From: CAVVTR01 sp963751245
GTDB taxonomy: Bacteria > Acidobacteriota > Thermoanaerobaculia > Thermoanaerobaculales > Thermoanaerobaculaceae
Assembly: GCA_963751245.1 (NCBI GenBank)
Contig: CAVVTR010000019.1
Span: 1-54,240, forward strand
DNA: 54,240 nucleotides
Reading direction: 5' to 3'
Positions 18,606-27,936 of the stretch are shown in pieces (positions within the stretch are counted from its first letter, which is position 1; each line of letters begins with the position of its first letter). Below the pieces are notes generated by a model. That model was not told the DNA's origin. It did no database searches and worked only from the letters and a program-made list of their open reading frames with translations. A program made the translations under genes and the position numbers.

Positions 18606-18788
18606 ATGAAGTGCAACGTTGGCAAGGGCGACCAGGCGGTACGGATCGTCGCCGGAGTGCTGATCATCGCGGCGGGGGTCGTCTTTCAGAGCTGGTGGGG
18701 TCTCGTCGGCCTCGTGCCGCTGATCACCGGGCTCACGAGCCGCTGTCCCCTCTACACCGTGCTCCACGTCTCCACGCGCAGGGCCTGA
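18606..18788 (+). CDS. DUF2892 (YgaP-like) small membrane protein
   Basis: 60 residues, ATG preceded by GGGAGG at 8 nt. MKCNVGKGDQAVRIVAGVL and the ending TGLTSRCPLYTVLHVST match the DUF2892 family: two short membrane helices (about 14-28 and 31-45) with a conserved Cys-Pro near the C-terminus. Family members occur alone or fused to rhodanese domains, as in YgaP. Function unknown. Confidence 0.88.
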   Translation: MKCNVGKGDQAVRIVAGVLIIAAGVVFQSWWGLVGLVPLITGLTSRCPLYTVLHVSTRRA

Positions 18789-18793
18789 CGGCC

Positions 18794-18821
18794 GGCCCGC
18801 GGACGTCCCTCACCGCGGGCC
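18794..18821. terminator. hairpin between convergent genes
   Basis: A perfect 9-bp inverted repeat (GGCCCGCGG 18794-18802, CCGCGGGCC 18813-18821) lies between the convergent DUF2892 and PEBP-like genes. There is no clear T run on either side, so termination is plausible but not shown. Confidence 0.4.
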
Positions 18822-18847
18822 CCGCACCGAAGCAAGGGGGGGCGCTT

Positions 18848-19408
18848 TCACGAGCTGCCCGGCGTGCCCCGGCGATAGCTGCCGGCGAGCTTCGCCGTGG
18901 CCAGCACGTGCCCGCGCATGGCCCGGCGCAGCGCGGCGGCGTCGGGCGTCCCCAGGTCCCGCAGCGGCACGTCGAGGGCGTAGAGGGTGAAGACGTAGCG
19001 GTGCGTCCCCTTCGCCGGGCACGGACCGCCCCAGCCGGGCTTCTTCCACCCGTTGACGCCCTGGTGCGCGCCCCGGGGCAGCTGGGCCTGCGTCATCGCC
19101 GGACCCAGGCCGTCGCTGTCCGGCGGAATGTCGTAGACGACCCAGAGGACCCACTCGGAGCGGGGCGCGGGAGGCTCCGTCGCGTCCGGGTCCTCCGCCA
19201 CCAGCGCCAGGCTGCGGGCCCCGCGGGGGATCCCGTACCAGTGGAGCTCCGGGGAGCTGTCCTCGCCGTCGCAGGTGAGGTGCACCGGGATGGCGCCGCC
19301 GTCCGCGAACTCCGGGGAGAAGAGGTGCAGGGGGGCCGGCGCCGCCAGGACGGCGGCGGCGAGGCCCGCCGCCAGAACGGCCGGAACACCCCGGAGCAGC
19401 AGCCTCAT
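18848..19408 (-). CDS. YbhB/YbcL-type PEBP (Raf kinase inhibitor-like) protein, secreted
   Basis: 186 residues from the ATG at 19408, with GGAGGAGG upstream. A signal peptide (LAAGLAAAVLAAPA) is followed by the bacterial phosphatidylethanolamine-binding fold. Conserved blocks: LTCDGEDSSPELHW, LVAEDPDA, WVLWVVYDIP, GWGGPCPAKGTHRYVFTLYAL. The DPD and GxHxY elements form the anion/ligand pocket in this family. The physiological ligand in bacteria is not established. Its ATG overlaps the stop of the PhzF-like gene, so the two are coupled. Confidence 0.92.
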   Translation of the reverse strand: MRLLLRGVPAVLAAGLAAAVLAAPAPLHLFSPEFADGGAIPVHLTCDGEDSSPELHWYGIPRGARSLALVAEDPDATEPPAPRSEWVLWVVYDIPPDSDGLGPAMTQAQLPRGAHQGVNGWKKPGWGGPCPAKGTHRYVFTLYALDVPLRDLGTPDAAALRRAMRGHVLATAKLAGSYRRGTPGSS

Positions 19409-20220
19409 CACACCTCCTCCAAGGACGGGGCCGGCAGCAGCCGGCCCTCGAGGACCGTGACCGCCTGGCCCGCCAGGATGACCCGGTCGCCGGCCGCCCG
19501 CACCTTCACGGTCCCTCCGCGGCGCGACGCCTGGTAACCGGTGAGGGCGTCGCGGCCGAGCCGTGCCGCCCAGAACGGCGCCAGGCAGCAGTGGGCGGAA
19601 CCGGTGACGGGGTCCTCGGGCACCCCCACCCGCGGGGCGAAGAAGCGCGACACGAAGTCGGCGCCCGGCGTCGAGGCGGCGGCGGTGACGATGACGCCTC
19701 GCGCGTCGACGCGGCCCAGCGCGGCGATGTCGGGCTCGAGGCCGCGGACGGCGTCCTCCGAGGCGAGCTCGACGAGCAGGTCGAAGTGGCTCCGCTCCAC
19801 GCGGACCGGTGCCGCCCCCAGCGCCTCGGCGAGGCCGGCCGGCGCCGGCACGGGCTCCGAGGGCTTCGCGGGAAAGTCGAGCTCGATCCACGCTCCGTCG
19901 AACCGCGCGCTGAGCAGCCCCGAGCGGGTGTGGAAGCGCACGCTCCGCCCGCCGACCGCCACCCCGCGCTGGCGCAGGACGTGGGCGGTCGCCAGGGTGG
20001 CGTGGCCGCACAGGTCCACCTCCACCGCGGGCGTGAACCACCGCAGGTCGTAGCCGTCGGCCGCGGGCGAGGCGAAGGCCGTCTCGGAGAGGTTCATCTC
20101 CGCCGCCACCGACTGCATCCAGGACGCCGGCGCCGGCGCGTCGAGGAGGCACACCCCCGCGGGGTTCCCGGCGAACGGCACCGCGGTGAATGAATCCACC
20201 TGGACGATCTCGATGCTCAC
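19408..20220 (-). CDS. PhzF family isomerase/epimerase-like protein
   Basis: 270 residues from the GTG at 20220, which has GGAGGAG 6 nt upstream; the frame remains open to 20271 but without a better site. Start IVQVDSFT, then GNPAGVCLL, the catalytic Glu46 in LSETAFAS, YDLRWFTPAVEVDLCGHATLA, FFAPRVGVPEDPVTGSAHC and LGRDALTGYQASRRGGTV are all classic PhzF-family blocks. The fold is a duplicated diaminopimelate-epimerase-like one and the likely chemistry is a proton shift or isomerisation on a small cyclic or amino acid substrate. No phenazine genes are nearby, so it is a housekeeping paralogue rather than phenazine PhzF. Confidence 0.93.
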   Translation of the reverse strand: MSIEIVQVDSFTAVPFAGNPAGVCLLDAPAPASWMQSVAAEMNLSETAFASPAADGYDLRWFTPAVEVDLCGHATLATAHVLRQRGVAVGGRSVRFHTRSGLLSARFDGAWIELDFPAKPSEPVPAPAGLAEALGAAPVRVERSHFDLLVELASEDAVRGLEPDIAALGRVDARGVIVTAAASTPGADFVSRFFAPRVGVPEDPVTGSAHCCLAPFWAARLGRDALTGYQASRRGGTVKVRAAGDRVILAGQAVTVLEGRLLPAPSLEEV

Positions 20221-20292
20221 GATCGGCTCCTCCGGAGCGATTCTGCCCCACCGGACCGGCGCGGACAACACCCGCCCGCCGCCGGCGCGGGG

Positions 20293-21429
20293 TCAGCGCT
20301 CCGCGGGAGCGGCGGCGGCGGGGGTGCGGGACGCCGCCTTCTCCATGGCGACGCCCACCGAGGTGGCGAGGAGCTCCAGGCTGCCGACGGGGCCCACCGG
20401 CCGGTGCTCCGGCGCGTTGTCGCCGTACAGGACGGCGACGGTCCTCCCGGCCAGGAGCACGGGGACCGCCATGACCTCCATCGGCGCATCCCCGCCCAGC
20501 TGCTCCACCATCCGGTCGTTCCAGCGCGAGCGGCCGAGCGGTCCGATGTAGCTGCACGCCGTCCGCGCCGCGCGGTCGATCACGGACTCCTCCCCGAGGG
20601 GGATGGCCAGGGAGCGGACCGCGGCCTGGGGCGAGAGCTGGCCGGAGCGGATGCCGAAGCCGCCGACGCCGACGAAGTCGTCCCGCCGGCGCAGGAAGAG
20701 CACGCACCGGCTGACGGTGCCCGCCGCCCGGCGGATGAGCTCCATGGCCAGCTCCCCGGTGAGCAGAGGCGACCCCAGCTCGGACGTAAGGGAGGACAGC
20801 GTCGCCTCCTCCATCTCCGGAGCGGCGGGAGCCTCCCGGGCGGCACCCCCGCCGGCCGGCTTCCGCGCCCTGCCGGTGCCGGCACCGGGGTCCTCCTCGC
20901 GGCCGGGACCGCCGGCCCGCTCCGCCTCGTCGCTGCGGCGGGACATCTCGAGGGCGATGCCCTCCCCGCTCATGCCCTCCGGCAGGAGAAAGTCCCTGAC
21001 GTCCACCTCGGCCTCGCCGTGCGGCGAGATGGCCAGGGGATCGAACTTGAAGAAGCCGCCTTTCCAGGCCGTCAGCTCCAGGATCACCCTCTCGACCTGC
21101 TGGCGGATCACGGACGTCACCGTGTCCGCCGAGACCACCCCCATCTCGACCAGGATGGAGCCGAGCCGCTTCTCCTCCCGGCACTGGTGCTGCCGCTCGA
21201 GGGCGCGCAGCAGCGTGGGCTCGTCCACGAGGCCGCGGCACATGAGGATCGAACCGAAGGTCTCCCGAACCGAGTTCGACGCGGCGTAGATGATGCGCCC
21301 GTTGCGGAAGAGGATCAGCCCCTGGCCGTCGGTGCACGTCAGCCAGAGCTTGCCGTCCCGGCCGGACATGGCCAGGAACTGCAGGATCTCGGGGAGCGGC
21401 ATCTCGTCCAGCGTCCCGACGAAGCTCAT
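20293..21429 (-). CDS. DUF4388 domain protein with GAF-like C-terminus
   Basis: 378 residues from the ATG at 21429, with GGAGG 7 nt upstream. Residues about 1-150 form a DUF4388 (PatA N-terminal-like) domain: MSFVGTLDEMPLPEILQFLA, DGKLWLT, ILFRNGRIIYAASNS, then KRLGSILVEMGVVS and RVILELTAWKGGFFKF. A low-complexity Gly/Ala/Glu linker (about 165-205) leads to a C-terminal region (about 215-365) with a GAF-like layout (SLAIPLGEESVIDRAARTA, PVLLAGRTVAVLYGDN). Such proteins occur in gliding/signalling networks of Acidobacteriota, Myxococcota and relatives; function is unknown. It follows no obvious operon and is divergent from the Lhr helicase. Confidence 0.85.
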   Translation of the reverse strand: MSFVGTLDEMPLPEILQFLAMSGRDGKLWLTCTDGQGLILFRNGRIIYAASNSVRETFGSILMCRGLVDEPTLLRALERQHQCREEKRLGSILVEMGVVSADTVTSVIRQQVERVILELTAWKGGFFKFDPLAISPHGEAEVDVRDFLLPEGMSGEGIALEMSRRSDEAERAGGPGREEDPGAGTGRARKPAGGGAAREAPAAPEMEEATLSSLTSELGSPLLTGELAMELIRRAAGTVSRCVLFLRRRDDFVGVGGFGIRSGQLSPQAAVRSLAIPLGEESVIDRAARTACSYIGPLGRSRWNDRMVEQLGGDAPMEVMAVPVLLAGRTVAVLYGDNAPEHRPVGPVGSLELLATSVGVAMEKAASRTPAAAAPAER

Positions 21430-21597
21430 CGCAACCTCCGGCTCGACACCGCCGGGACCGCGGAGACAACGTCCGTTGCGCCGGGGCCCGGCCGATGCGT
21501 GGGATTTGTACAGAGGGTAGCACGCGCCCCGCCCGGCGGCCCGGCCGGGCCCACCGTGGACTTGACGCCGGCGGGGCCGCTGCCTAGCGTGGCCGTC

Positions 21598-24500
21598 ATG
21601 GCCGAGGAACCGGGGCCGCTGGAGCTCTTCCACCCGCTGATCCGGCGCTGGTTCGCCGGCCGTCTGGGCGAGCCCACCGAGGCCCAGCGCCTCGTGTGGC
21701 CGCGCATCGCCGCCGGCGAGCACGTCCTCGCCAGCGCCCCCACGGGCAGCGGCAAGACGCTGGCGGCGTTCCTGTGGGCGCTCGACCGGCTGCTCACCGG
21801 CGCCTGGGAGGGCGGACGCGTCCGGGTGGTGTACGTCTCGCCGCTGAAGGCGCTGAACACCGACGTGCGCCGCAACCTGACGGCGCCGCTGGAGGAGCTC
21901 CGGGAGGTGTTCGCGGCGGCCGGCGCGCCCGCGCCGGAGGTGCGCGTGCTCACCCGCTGCGGCGACACGCCCCGGGAGGAGCGGGAGCGCATGGTCCGGC
22001 ACCCCCCCGAGATCCTCATCACCACCCCGGAGAGCCTCAACATCCTGCTCACCTCGCGCCGTGGCCGGGGCATCCTCGGCGGCCTGGCCACGGTGATCCT
22101 GGACGAGATCCACGCGGTGGCCGGATCCAAGCGGGGCGTCCACCTCATCACGGCGGTGGAGCGGCTCGTGCCCCTCGCCGGGGAGTTCCAGCGCGTCGCG
22201 CTGTCGGCGACGGTGCGGCCGCTGGACCGGGTGGCGGCCTGGGTCGGCGGGTGGCGGCGCCCGGAGGCGCCCGACGCACCCATGGCTGCTCGCCGCGTGG
22301 CCGTCGTCGAGGCGCGGAGCGCGAAGGCCTACGACCTCCAGGTGCGCTTCCCGGGGGGCGGCGTTCCCGGGGCGCTCCCGGCGACGTCTGGTCCGCCGTC
22401 GCCGGCGACGTGGAGCAGGAGCTGCGGCGCAACCGCTCCACCCTGGTCTTCGCCAACAGCCGGCGGGTCGTCGAGCGCCTCACCCGCGTCGTCAACGAGG
22501 AGGCCGGCGCCGAGGTCGTGTACTCCCACCACGGCTCGCTCTCCCGCGAGATCCGCACGGTGGTCGAGGAGCGCCTCAAGGAGGGCAGGCTGCGCGGCAT
22601 CGTCGCCACCAGCTCGCTGGAGCTGGGCATCGACATCGGCACCCTGGACGAGGTGGTGCTGGTCCAGCCGCCGGCCTCGGTGGCCGCGGCGGTGCAGCGC
22701 ATCGGCCGCGCCGGCCACGGGGTCGGTCAGGTCAGCCGCGGCTGCTTCCTCGCCCTGGCGCCCCGCGAGCTCCTGGAGGCGGCCGTGGCCGCGAGGGCCG
22801 TCCTCGACGGCGCCATCGAGCCCGTCGTGCCGGTCACCGGGGCCCTCGACGTGCTGGCCCAGGTGCTCGCGTCCATGACGGCGACCGAGACGTGGACCGT
22901 CGAGGAGCTGTGGGCGGAGGTACGCCGGTCCGACCCGTACCACGGCCTGCCGCGGCGGGCCTTCGACCTGGTCCTGGAGATGCTGGCCGGCCGCTTCTCG
23001 GCGGCGCGGATCCGCGAGCTGCGCCCCGTCGTCAGCATCGACCGCGTGGACGGCACCGTGCGGGGACGCCCCGGCGCCGAGCGGCTCGTCTACCTGGCCG
23101 GCGGCACCATCCCGGACCGCGGCTACTTCCACCTGCGCACCGCCGACACCGGCGCCCTCATCGGCGAGCTCGACGAGGAGTTCGTGTGGGAGCGCTCGGT
23201 GGGGGACGCGTTCGTGCTCGGGGTGCAGAGCTGGCGCATCGAGCGCATCACCCACAACGACGTGATCGTGCGCCCCGCCCGTACCCGGGCGGCCATGGCC
23301 CCGTTCTGGCGGGCCGAGGAGCGGGACCGCGGCTGGGAGCTGTCGGAGCGCCTGGCGCTGTTCCTCGAGACCGCCGACGCCTCCCTCGAGGCGCCGGCCT
23401 TCCGGGAGGCTCTCGAGGCGGACTACTGTCTCGAGCCCCACGCCGCCGACGCCCTCCTGCGCTTCCTCTCCGAGCAGAAGGCCGCCACCGGAGGGCTGCT
23501 GCCGCACCGGCACCGGCTCCTGGTGGAACGGGTCGCGGACCCCGCCGAGCCCCACCCCCGCGAGCAGATCATCCTGCACACGCTGTGGGGGGGCCGTCTC
23601 AATCGTCCCTACGCCCTCGCCCTTGCCGCCGCCTGGGAGCGCCGCCACGGAACACCTCTGGAGGTGCTCCACGACAACGACTGCGTCGTCGCCATCCCGC
23701 CCGGAGGCGTGGCCACCGACGAGCTCCTCGGCCTGGTCCGCGCCGACACCCTCGACGAGCTCCTCCACGAGCGCCTGGAGCGCAGCGGCCTGTTCGGGGC
23801 GCGCTTCCGCGAGGCGGCGGGGCGCGCCCTGCTGCTCCCCCGCGAGGGGTTCCGCCGCCGCACCCCGCTGTGGCTGTCCCGGCAGCGGGCCAAAGAGCTC
23901 CTCGCGGCGGTGTCCGGCTTCGAGGACTTCCCTCTCGTCCTCGAGGCGTGGCGGAGCTGCCTCGAGGACGAGCTCGACCTCGCCCCCCTGCGGCGGGTGC
24001 TGGACGAGGTGGCCGACGGGCGGATCGAGGTGCGCTCGGTGACCACGGCGTCGCCCTCCCCCCTCGCCGCCACCGCGGTGTGGAAGCGGACCAACGAGCT
24101 CATGTACGCCGACGACACGCCCTCCACACCCGCCACGCGGGTGCGCGGCGACCTGGTGGAGGAGCTGCTCTTCGCGTCGCACCTGCGGCCGCGCCTTTCC
24201 CGGGCGCTGGTGGCGACCTTCCAGGACAAGCTCCAGCGCACCTTCCCCGGATACGCCCCGCGCGACGCCACGGAGCTGCTGGACTGGGTGGTGGAGCGAA
24301 CCGTCATCCCGCCGCCGGAGTGGCGGCGCCTCCTCGACGCCGTGGCGCGGGACGGCGTCGCCGATCCCGGCGCGGCCCTCGCCGCCCTCGCGGGCAAGGT
24401 CACCGCGGTGACACCGCCGGGAGCGGACGAGCCCGCCTTCGTGGCCGCCGTGGAGAACCTGCCCCGGATCCTCGCCGCGCTCAGCTGGGACGCGCGAGCC

Positions 24501-26063
24501 GTCCGGCTGACGGCGGCGGACGGCCGCGACGACCCCGCGAGCCGCCGCGCCCTGGCCGCCCTGGCGGCCCGTCAGGACGACCCCGCCGACGCCGGCGACG
24601 ATCCCCTGGCCGAGCTGGCCGCCGACCTCCTGCGCTTCTTCGGGCCGGTGGAGCCGGCGGTCCTCTTCGCCCCCCTCGGGGTGGCCGCGGAGCGGGGCCG
24701 GGAGATCCTCGCGGCTCTCGCCGCGGAGCGGACGGTGGTGGCCGACGAGCTCACCGCCGGCGCCCCGGGGCCCGAGGTGTGCGACGCCGCCAACCTGGAG
24801 CGTCTCCTCCGCCTGGCCCGGGCCGCCGCGCGGCCGGAGTTCGAGGCGCTGCCGGCGGAGACGCTGCCGCTGTTCCTCGCCACCTGGCAGGGCCCGGCGC
24901 GGCCGGCCAGCGGCGTCGACGGGCTCCGCGAGGCGCTGGAGCGGCTGCTCGGATGGCCGGCCCCCGCTGAGCTCTGGGAAACCGACATCCTGCCCGCCCG
25001 CCTCGATCCCTACGTGCCCACCTGGCTGGACGCCCTGCTGGCCGATACCGCCCTGGAGTGGGTGGGTGCCGGACCGCGGAGGCTGGCGTTCACCCTCGAG
25101 GAGGAGCGGGACCTGCTCCGCGAGGAGGCTCCCCCCTCCGAGCCCGGCGACGCCGAGGACCCGCTCTTCCCCCACCCCTCGGGCCACTTCACCTTCGAGG
25201 AGCTCCTCGCCCACTCGGGTCTGCCCTCCGACGCCCTGGCGAAGACGCTGTGGTCGCTGGCCTGGCGCGGCGCCGTCTCCAACGACGGCTTCGCCGCCGT
25301 GCGGCGCGGGCTCGAGGCCGGCTTCGCCCCGGCCCTCGCGGCGCCGCCCCCCACACACGCCGGCGGCCACCGGCTGCGCTTCGAGCGGTGGCGCTCCACC
25401 CGGCCGTTCTCCGGCACCTGGTACCGCCTGCCGCCGCCGGCCGGCGCCGGGGACGCCCTCGACGAGGAGGAGCGCAACCGGGAGCGCGCCCGGCTCGTCC
25501 TCGACCGCTACGGCGTGGTCTTCCGCTCCCTGCTGGAGCACGAGCTGCCCGCCCTGCGCTGGGGGAGGCTGTTCCGCTCTCTGCGGCTCATGGAGCTCTC
25601 GGGGGAGGTCCTCTCCGGACGCTTCTTCGCCGGGGTCCCCGGGCCGCAGTTCGCCTCCCACGAGGCGTTCCGCCTGCTCTCCCGGGGGCTGCCCTCCGGC
25701 CCCGTCTGGTGGAGCTGCGCCGCGGACCCGGCGTCGGGGTGCGGCCTCGGCGTGGACGGCCTCGAGCTGCCGGCCCGGCTGCCCACCACCCACCTTGCAT
25801 TCATCGGCTCCCGCCTCGCCCTCGTCTCCGAGCGCCGGGGCCGGCGGCTCACTCTGCACGTTCCGCCCGGCCACCCCCTGCTCCGGGAGGTCCTGGGTGT
25901 CCTCCGCTCCTTCCTGTCCCGGGACGTGCGCCCGATGCGGGCCGTGGCCGTGGAGACCATCAACGGCGGACCGGCCGCATCGAGCCCCTACCGGGAGCCG
26001 CTGGAGGAGCTCTTCCACGCCGTCCGGGACCGCACCGGCCTGCGCCTCATGCGCCGCTACTGA
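21598..26063 (+). pseudogene. lhr: Lhr-family ATP-dependent DNA helicase, split by one frameshift
   Basis: From the ATG at 21598 the frame encodes the N-terminal helicase domain: Q-motif region ending PTEAQ, Walker A APTGSGKT, STPLKAL-like YVSPLKALN, DEIH box in VILDEIHAVAG and motif III LSATVRP. Near 22353-22380 the reading frame shifts by -1, and the downstream frame continues with NRSTLVFANSRRVVERL, SSLELGIDIGTLDEVVLVQ and motif VI QRIGRAGH, then the winged-helix and long C-terminal Lhr region to 26063. Adding one G to the six-G run at 22353-22358 restores a single protein of 1488 residues, the usual size for this family, which unwinds DNA in repair. Either an assembly indel or a recent inactivation; the rest of both frames shows no decay. 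Confidence 0.9.
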
Positions 26064-26177
26064 CCCGCCCCCCCCTGCTCGTTCGCGCCCGGGACGGCCC
26101 CGTCTTCGCCGGGACGCGGTCGAGCCCCGCGTGGAGGGTGACGGCGCGGCGGGCCGGAGAGGCTATCATGGGGCTCA

Positions 26178-26876
26178 ATGAGCGAGCCCCTCCGCAGCGT
26201 GCTCGTGGTCGGCACCGAGACGCCTTCCATGCACCAGCTCGTCCCGCTGCTGCAGCGCACCCGGTTCGAGGTCGCCACCGCCGCCACCGCGGCGGCCGCC
26301 GCCGGCCTCGTCGCCAGCCGCGCCTTCAACGTCATCGTCGTCGCCTATCCCCTCGCCGGCCTGACCCTGCCGGAGTTCATCCCCACGCTGCGGAACGCCT
26401 CGTCGCCCTGCCGGGCGGCGGGGCTGCTCCTCCTCGCCCACCCCAACGCGGTGTCGGAGGCGGAGACGTTCCTCGGCCAGGGGGTGAACCGGGTCGTCGA
26501 CCAGGAGTCGGGTGTGGACCGCCTGCTCTTCGCCCTCGCCGACCTCATCGGCGAGGCGCCGCGGGTCGCCCTGCGCGCCGTCGTGCAGCTCGACGTCCGC
26601 GTCGGCAACGAGAGGGACCTGGCGCTGTTCGAGACCGTCAACCTGTCCGTCGCCGGCATGCTGGTGCGCGCTCCCGTGGCCTACCCGGTGGGCACGCCGT
26701 TCCGCTTCGAGCTCGACGTGCCCGGCTGGGCCGAGCCGCTGCGCGGCCGAGCGGAGGTGGTCCGCCACACCGACCCGCAGCGGGAGCCGTTGAAGGGCTT
26801 CGCCGCCCGCTTCCTCTCCTTCGCGGAAGGCGGGCGGGAGCGCCTCGAGGCGTTCATCGCGGCGAGCCGCCGCTGA
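26178..26876 (+). CDS. degenerate receiver plus PilZ domain protein
   Basis: 232 residues. Residues about 5-120 have the alternating pattern of a response-regulator receiver (VLVVGTETP, FNVIVVAYPL) but the expected acidic pocket and phosphoacceptor Asp are missing, so it is probably not phosphorylated. Residues about 127-225 are a PilZ domain: the c-di-GMP-binding RxxxR motif is Arg129-Arg133 and the N/DxSxxG motif is NLSVAG at 155-160. It is therefore a likely c-di-GMP effector. The next gene, convergent, encodes a diguanylate cyclase. Confidence 0.85.
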   Translation: MSEPLRSVLVVGTETPSMHQLVPLLQRTRFEVATAATAAAAAGLVASRAFNVIVVAYPLAGLTLPEFIPTLRNASSPCRAAGLLLLAHPNAVSEAETFLGQGVNRVVDQESGVDRLLFALADLIGEAPRVALRAVVQLDVRVGNERDLALFETVNLSVAGMLVRAPVAYPVGTPFRFELDVPGWAEPLRGRAEVVRHTDPQREPLKGFAARFLSFAEGGRERLEAFIAASRR

Positions 26877-26885
26877 CTCGCCCCG

Positions 26886-27809
26886 TCAGCCCCCCGTGCC
26901 CTCGTCCACGGTCACCCGGTTGCCGCCGGAGCGCTTGCTCTCGTACATGAGCCCGTCAACCCGCTCCAGCAGCTTTTCGGGCGTGTCCTCGCGCGACGCC
27001 ATGGTCCCGCCCACCGAGACCGTCACCTGCACCGGCGTGCCGTCCGCATCCAGCGACGACGACTCCACCAGGCGGCGGAGCTTTTCCAGCACGGCGCCGA
27101 GACGCCCCGGCTCCACTCCCGGGAGCACCAGCAGGAACTCCTCCCCGCCCCAGCGGATCACGGCGTCGGAGGCGCGCATGCCGCCCGCCAGGGTCCGCGC
27201 CACCATGCGCAGCGCCGCGTCGCCGATCGCGTGCCCCCGGCTGTCGTTGACCTCCTTGAAGCGGTCCACGTCGGCGAAGCCCACGGCCAGCGACCAGCCG
27301 TAGCGGCGCAGCTCCCCGAGCCGGCCCGCCACCACCGTCTCGGCGAAGCGCCGGTTGCCGAGGCCGGTGAGGGTGTCCAGCATGGACAGCTTCTCGAGCC
27401 GGTCGATCTCCTCCACCGCGGCCAGCTGCGCGGAGTTGTCGGCGAAGACCTCGACCGCGCCCACCACGGCGCCGGAGGCATCGTGGACCGGCGCGATGCG
27501 GGTGAGCACCCCCACGCGGTGGCCGTCCTTGTGCCGGAGGAACACCTCGTGCTCCGCGGGCACGCCGTCCCGCATCACCGCGGCCGCCGGGCACAGCTCG
27601 CTGGGACACAGCGCCGTGCCGTCCGCGTCGGTGTGCATGAGGAGGTTGTCGGCACAGTGCCGGCCCACGACGTCCCGTGCCGCGAACCCCGTGAGCCGCT
27701 CGGCGCCACCGTTGAAGTAGGTGATCCGGCGGTCGGTGTCGACCACGTACACCCCGTCGAAGAGGTTGTCCAGCAAGGCCTTGAAGAATCCCGGATCGTG
27801 CTCGTCCAC
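26886..27809 (-). CDS. PAS-GGDEF diguanylate cyclase
   Basis: 307 residues from the GTG at 27809, which has GGAGGGGG upstream; an upstream start at 27884 is possible but adds a Pro/Gly-rich segment without similarity. A PAS domain (about 8-130) contains HCADNLL and the cysteine cluster LCPSELCP (Cys52, Cys68, Cys73) seen in many soluble PAS-GGDEF proteins. The cyclase domain has DTLTGLGNRR, the active-site motif GGEEF (221-225) and the inhibitory I-site RASD (212-215), so it should make c-di-GMP with product feedback. No membrane segments. Confidence 0.93.
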   Translation of the reverse strand: MDEHDPGFFKALLDNLFDGVYVVDTDRRITYFNGGAERLTGFAARDVVGRHCADNLLMHTDADGTALCPSELCPAAAVMRDGVPAEHEVFLRHKDGHRVGVLTRIAPVHDASGAVVGAVEVFADNSAQLAAVEEIDRLEKLSMLDTLTGLGNRRFAETVVAGRLGELRRYGWSLAVGFADVDRFKEVNDSRGHAIGDAALRMVARTLAGGMRASDAVIRWGGEEFLLVLPGVEPGRLGAVLEKLRRLVESSSLDADGTPVQVTVSVGGTMASREDTPEKLLERVDGLMYESKRSGGNRVTVDEGTGG

Positions 27810-27936
27810 TCCTCGAACCCCCTCCCCGCCCCGGCCGGGGCGAGGCTCCGTGTCGACTGTACCCGCCCCCGCCCTCACCGGCAAACGCGCCGCCGCCGTC
27901 TGTTATGCTCCCCGCCGCGGCCCGCCGCACCGAGCG

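Noticed and set aside
19408..20220. Phenazine biosynthesis gene phzF
   Set aside because: PhzF-like proteins are widespread and no other phz gene is in the window.
18848..21523. 891-residue leftward open frame covering PEBP, PhzF and DUF4388 genes
   Set aside because: Only its last 186 residues are a real protein (PEBP-like); the rest is an out-of-frame shadow of the genes upstream.
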